Part shown: positions 60,336 to 64,000 of the stretch, piece after piece
How the letters are laid out: each line of letters opens with the position of its first letter
Numbering within the stretch: the stretch's first letter is position 1
Origin: Defluviitaleaceae bacterium
Lineage (GTDB): Bacteria; Bacillota; Clostridia; Lachnospirales; WQUN01
Direction of reading: 5' to 3'
Assembly (NCBI GenBank): GCA_009780185.1
Contig: WRAN01000002.1
Location: 1-64,000 of the forward strand
Length of the DNA: 64,000 nucleotides
Position numbers and translations under genes: made by a program
The notes under the pieces: model-generated
Told to the model about the DNA's origin: nothing
What the model saw: the letters and a program-made list of their open reading frames with translations, nothing else
Database searches by the model: none

Positions 60336-62741
60336 TTAATGGATATCGTATACACTCCTAACCGCTAGACTCTTAGGCTCACCACGGATTATTTTTACGC
60401 GATAATCCCCAGCGTTCATGTCAAAATAGTTGTCTGAAAGCACTACGTCTGTGTCGAGGCTAGTAATCTCAACAGCGCGGGCATATGCAGCGGCAGTTAC
60501 TATAATATTATCCCTTTCTCTTGTTACAGTAAGCTTAGGGTCTGTAAATTTGAAATGCTTAGGCATACAAAACAACACTGTCCCGCTGGATACATGGGCA
60601 CCATCTTTATCCACTAGCTCATAACTTACATAGTTTTCATGCAATATTGCATCATCAAAGGCCATATTCGCAAGCCACAGTGCCGATAGAGGCTCTACAC
60701 TAACGTCTGCACTGCCTTCTTTTATTATCTCTGAGCTTGGTGTACGCAGCGCCCATTTTACTTGTCCTTTAAATGCATACAATGTCTCGTTGGAAACAGA
60801 CAGCTTTACGGATTTTATTATACCCCGATCCTCGGCGTTTACATTGGTGTTTTGGGTGATAACCCCTTCCTCTTGTACAGATAGCAGAACCGGGGCAAAA
60901 AACCGCTTTGCATAGTAGTGCAGTGCCTTCCAGCGACTATAGTAATCAATTGAAGCCCATGATGCCACCGGCCAACAGTCGTTTAACTGCCAATAGATTG
61001 CACCCATACAGCGTCCGCGGTTACGCCGCCAGTGTTCTACCCCATATCTTATAGCCTCGGCTTGCAATAGCTGGGAGGCATATACAAGGGTTTCGAAGCT
61101 GCTAGGATACAGGAATGTCTGAGATAGGTAGTTCATAATCTTGCCGTTGGCTGAACCGTTGCGCTGATGGCGCTCCATTATATATGAAAACAGATTGCGA
61201 TCCTCAGGTAGAGTAAAGGACTCAATGGTCTTTAGCTCTGGCAGGCTTTGGAATCCAAACTCACTGGCAAAGCGGAAAAAGTAATTCCTATAATCAGAAA
61301 ATGGCTTGTTCCCATGCCATACATCCCAGTAATGCACATCTCCGCGGTTAGGGTCATTGGGCTCGTCAAAGCCACCGCCGGAGGATGGGGAGGCCGGCCA
61401 GTAAAATATCTTAGGAGAAAGACGCCTGCATATCTCTGGGAAAATATGCTCGTACATACGAAAATAAGCAGAAAACTGACCAGGAGAGTATTTATATACC
61501 CGGTCTTTTAGCTGCCATTCCATTTCATTATTGCCGCACCATAAGCCTAGGCTTGCGTGATGGCGTAGACGGCGGACATTGTCTTCAATTTCTGCTTTTA
61601 TATTTTTTTCGAAGTTCTCGCCCAGTTCGTACATAGAACAGCAAAACATAAAGTCCTGCCATACCACAAGGCCCAGCTCGTCACATATGTCAAAGAAATA
61701 ATTGTCTGGATAGAACCCTCCACCCCATACCCGTATTGAGTTCATGTTTGCCAGTACGCAGTCCTCCAACAGCCTACGGGTTCTGGCCGGGCTCATTCTA
61801 GGAAGGATATTATCCTCAGGGATATAGTCTGCCCCCATGGCAAAGATTTTCTCTCCGTTTACTACGTAGCAGAACTCTTCTCCATATTTATCTGTTTCTC
61901 TAGAGATAGAAAAACTACGAAGGCCTATTTTCCGTGTCCATGTATCCACTACTTCTCCTTTATAAAGAAGTCTCGCGTCTACCGTATAAAGGGGTTGGGA
62001 ACCATAACCATTTGGCCACCACAGCTGCGGACAATCAATAACAACAGGGTTTCCAGTAAAGACAGTACCATCCGGGGCTATTACTTCGTACTCGACATTA
62101 CATTTACCTATATCACCGTCGATTTCCGGGTCAAATGACAGAACAACCTGATCGTCCTCATGCTCTTGGGCAATAAGTACACTATTAATTTTTGCCCCAG
62201 TATCAGCCACAATAGAAATATCCCGCCATATCCCCATGTCTGGTAAACGAGGCCCCCAATCCCACCCAAACATACAATGAGCCTTGCGCAAATGAGGATA
62301 CCCTTTCATAGCATCTGTAGAGCCGTCTATGAAAACCTCACCTAGGCGTTTACGGATATATTCTACAGGGCAATCAAATTTTATTGATATAGTGTTTTCT
62401 CCTTGATTAAGATCGCAAAGAGAAAATTCCCACGTACGGTGCATATTATCGGTACATCCTATAATATTGCCATTGACAGTAATCTCAGCTAAGGTGTCCA
62501 GTCCTTCACAACGTAGTGCTATTCTTTTGGCTCTATACATTTCCATAGGGAGAGTGAAAGCACGGGTATATGTCGCTCCCTTTGTTGTAATTGATAGAAA
62601 CTTATCTTCATTATCTCGCCAGAAAGGGTCTTCTATGAGGTTATTTTGCAAAAGGTCATGGTACAGACTACCCGGAACCATTGCGGGTATTTCCTTGCCG
62701 TCATATGTTAATGTCCAATTACCAGTTAACGAAAATTTCAT
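60336..62741 (-). CDS. Beta-mannosidase (glycoside hydrolase family 2)
   Basis: An exo-beta-D-mannosidase of 801 residues with the GH2 layout: jelly-roll sugar-binding domain (1-170), Ig-like domain, TIM barrel, C-terminal beta domains. Acid/base E406 in WCGNNEMEW, nucleophile E494 in FASEFGFQ. The WDWGPRLPDMGIW segment is typical for mannosidases within GH2. No signal peptide, so intracellular. AAAGGAG eight nt before ATG. Divergent from the DUF1861 and LacI genes. Confidence 0.93.
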   Translation of the reverse strand: MKFSLTGNWTLTYDGKEIPAMVPGSLYHDLLQNNLIEDPFWRDNEDKFLSITTKGATYTRAFTLPMEMYRAKRIALRCEGLDTLAEITVNGNIIGCTDNMHRTWEFSLCDLNQGENTISIKFDCPVEYIRKRLGEVFIDGSTDAMKGYPHLRKAHCMFGWDWGPRLPDMGIWRDISIVADTGAKINSVLIAQEHEDDQVVLSFDPEIDGDIGKCNVEYEVIAPDGTVFTGNPVVIDCPQLWWPNGYGSQPLYTVDARLLYKGEVVDTWTRKIGLRSFSISRETDKYGEEFCYVVNGEKIFAMGADYIPEDNILPRMSPARTRRLLEDCVLANMNSIRVWGGGFYPDNYFFDICDELGLVVWQDFMFCCSMYELGENFEKNIKAEIEDNVRRLRHHASLGLWCGNNEMEWQLKDRVYKYSPGQFSAYFRMYEHIFPEICRRLSPKIFYWPASPSSGGGFDEPNDPNRGDVHYWDVWHGNKPFSDYRNYFFRFASEFGFQSLPELKTIESFTLPEDRNLFSYIMERHQRNGSANGKIMNYLSQTFLYPSSFETLVYASQLLQAEAIRYGVEHWRRNRGRCMGAIYWQLNDCWPVASWASIDYYSRWKALHYYAKRFFAPVLLSVQEEGVITQNTNVNAEDRGIIKSVKLSVSNETLYAFKGQVKWALRTPSSEIIKEGSADVSVEPLSALWLANMAFDDAILHENYVSYELVDKDGAHVSSGTVLFCMPKHFKFTDPKLTVTRERDNIIVTAAAYARAVEITSLDTDVVLSDNYFDMNAGDYRVKIIRGEPKSLAVRSVYDIH

Positions 62742-62811
62742 ATACTATACTCCTTTGTATTTGGGTTTTGTAGGAATTGTAGAATCTTTTTCCAATGCAG
62801 TCAAACATGAC

Positions 62812-62858
62812 TTTGTAACTTTACAAAATGCCTGTTGTTATGATATAAAAGTTACAAA
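62812..62858 (+). promoter_or_regulatory. Promoter with overlapping 11-bp inverted repeat
   Basis: TTTGTAACTTT and AAAGTTACAAA form perfect arms 25 nt apart. Within them TTTACA (62820) and TATAAA (62844) with an 18-nt spacer form a promoter for the DUF1861-lacI pair. The arms are placed to act as operator, possibly for the LacI protein encoded downstream. Confidence 0.5.
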
Positions 62859-62884
62859 TTTAGCCACCAAAGGAGCATACTCTG

Positions 62885-63841
62885 ATGACCTTTGCCCAGA
62901 AAAAGAAAGACTTTGACCAAAAAAACATCGTATCAGAAAGTTACATTGTTAACTTTATAGGAGTAGAGGGCTTTGATGTGTACAATTGCTCTATTCCTTT
63001 TTATTGGAATGGAAAAAGATATATATATGGCCGAGTAGAGCGCCGTGAGGAGTGGGCAAGGTCATGGGTGCGCCTGTTTGAGGAAACTGAGCAGGATCAA
63101 TTTACAGTGGTTAAGGGCAGTATGATTTATCAACTGGAGGATCCTTATATAAGCCAGATAGGCAAAGAGCTAGTACTGGGAGGCACCCATGTACAGTATT
63201 CTAGAGGAGAAATGGCCAACCTATGTGCCTATTTTTATAAGGGTACAGATTTAAATGATATGTACTACTTCACCACAGGGCCAGACAAAATGAAAGATAT
63301 CCGCCTAGTAGAACTTACAAAAGGCATAGGTGTATTCTCCCGCCCACGAGGCGAGGAAATAGAAAAAGAACATGGTTCAGGCTCTATTGTAGGCTATGCG
63401 GTTATAGATAATATTTTAGACTTAGATGCAAATATTATTTCTAAGGCTAGAAAAATAGAAGGCATGTTTGGCCCGGGAGAATGGGGCGGCTGTAACCAGT
63501 GTTACCGTCTTGACTCAGGACTAATTGGTATAATTGGCCATAAAAGTTACAACGACTCTACTCCAGATGGGACGAAGATAGAGGTATATGTAAATGTATC
63601 CTTCGTTTTTGATCCGGTTACCCATAAGCTACTGGATGAAAAAATACTAGCCACCCGCAAAAGTTACCCACCCGGCCCGGCTAAAAAATCGCACCTGCCA
63701 GATTGCGTTTTTACCGCAGGAATAGTTATGCGAGATGATGGCCGTGCCGATCTCTATAGCGGCTTGGGAGACACAATGGTAGGCCGTGCGGTAATAGAAA
63801 ACCCCTTCAAAGGCTTTGGTAATCTGGTTGTACCCCTATGA
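62885..63841 (+). CDS. DUF1861 protein (five-bladed propeller, GH130-like)
   Basis: A 318-residue protein of the DUF1861 type: PFYWNGKRYIYGRVERREEW at the start, GGTHVQYS, and FGPGEWGGCNQCYRL and HKSYND in the middle; the repeated strand pattern and acidic loops resemble GH130 mannoside phosphorylases. Activity is not established for the family. AAAGGAG nine nt before ATG. Neighbours (GH2 beta-mannosidase and a LacI regulator, ATGA overlap) suggest mannoside metabolism. Confidence 0.8.
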   Translation: MTFAQKKKDFDQKNIVSESYIVNFIGVEGFDVYNCSIPFYWNGKRYIYGRVERREEWARSWVRLFEETEQDQFTVVKGSMIYQLEDPYISQIGKELVLGGTHVQYSRGEMANLCAYFYKGTDLNDMYYFTTGPDKMKDIRLVELTKGIGVFSRPRGEEIEKEHGSGSIVGYAVIDNILDLDANIISKARKIEGMFGPGEWGGCNQCYRLDSGLIGIIGHKSYNDSTPDGTKIEVYVNVSFVFDPVTHKLLDEKILATRKSYPPGPAKKSHLPDCVFTAGIVMRDDGRADLYSGLGDTMVGRAVIENPFKGFGNLVVPL

Positions 63842-64000
63842 AAAAGAAAACCACGATGCAAGATATTGCAGATAAGCTTGGCATTACCAAGGTATCTGTA
63901 TCCAAAGCCCTAGGTGATAAGCCGGGAGTAAGCGACTCCCTACGCAGAGAGATAATACAAACCGCTGGGGAAATGGGTTATGTGGTAAGCCAGCCCACCG
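63838..64000 (+). CDS. LacI-family transcriptional regulator, N-terminus only (runs off the window)
   Basis: The first 54 codons encode a LacI-type HTH: TMQDIADKLGITKVSVSKAL, then the hinge start GVSDSLRREIIQTAGEMGY. The ATG overlaps the DUF1861 stop (ATGA), so the two genes are co-transcribed. It most likely regulates the mannoside genes and itself, perhaps through the inverted repeat at 62812. The sugar-binding domain lies outside the window. Confidence 0.92.
   Translation, partial: MKKKTTMQDIADKLGITKVSVSKALGDKPGVSDSLRREIIQTAGEMGYVVSQPT

Overview
The window reads as chromosome of an anaerobic Gram-positive bacterium of the class Clostridia. The reasons are an ftsQ-ftsZ pair without ftsA, a YloU/FakA pair, a TepA-type ClpP-fold protease, a DUF4364 protein, Shine-Dalgarno sites close to GGAGG before most genes, the methylaspartate (B12-dependent) route of glutamate fermentation, a glycyl radical enzyme and CUT1 sugar importers without their own ATPase. 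I see no rRNA, tRNA, CRISPR array, transposase or integrase. Genus cannot be read from the sequence.

Layout. 1-3.7 kb: a secreted, tyrosine-rich InlB-repeat protein divergent from an XRE-TPR regulator. 3.7-7.1 kb: cell division and wall genes (dac, ftsZ, ftsQ), with a large RNA hairpin over the dac ribosome binding site. 7.2-16.3 kb: a long minus-strand run of an NYN-LOTUS protein, DUF2161 nuclease, SPFH protein, zinc-ribbon protein, rlmN, kptA, two tandem mgtE genes and a PfoR-like membrane protein. 16.4-20.1 kb: yloU, fakA and a delta-1-pyrroline-5-carboxylate (P5C) dehydrogenase. 20.2-25.5 kb: an accessory stretch of small minus-strand genes (kinase-like, DUF998, VOC, P-loop, toxin-antitoxin), several followed by related palindromic repeats. 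25.6-26.9 kb: an AraC-pseudokinase fusion. 27-42 kb: a glycan locus with two GH127 beta-L-arabinofuranosidases, two ABC importers, a DUF5695 protein and an AraC regulator. 42.3-48.2 kb: DUF885 peptidase-like protein, activase, glycyl radical 4-hydroxyproline dehydratase (HypD) and Xaa-Pro aminopeptidase. 48.3-56.6 kb: glutamate mutase/methylaspartate ammonia-lyase operon flanked by a Cys-rich domain protein and a CobW GTPase. 56.7-58.1 kb: TepA-like protease and DUF4364. 58.1-64 kb: a second glycan locus (unknown glycosidase-like protein, beta-mannosidase, DUF1861, LacI start).

How the genes may work together. The central 15-30 kb can be read as one catabolic route. Beta-L-arabinofuranosidases remove arabinose from hydroxyproline-rich plant glycoproteins such as extensin. 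Peptidases free hydroxyproline, HypD dehydrates it to P5C, P5C dehydrogenase (22 kb away) oxidises it to glutamate, and glutamate mutase plus methylaspartate ammonia-lyase start its fermentation. Each enzyme call rests on visible motifs. The joining of them into one pathway is inference and is reported as the main finding. Several families of structured intergenic repeats form a second layer: a nine-hairpin cassette with 17-bp terminal inverted repeats at 60 kb, a three-copy leader repeat, and the palindromes of the 20-25 kb array.
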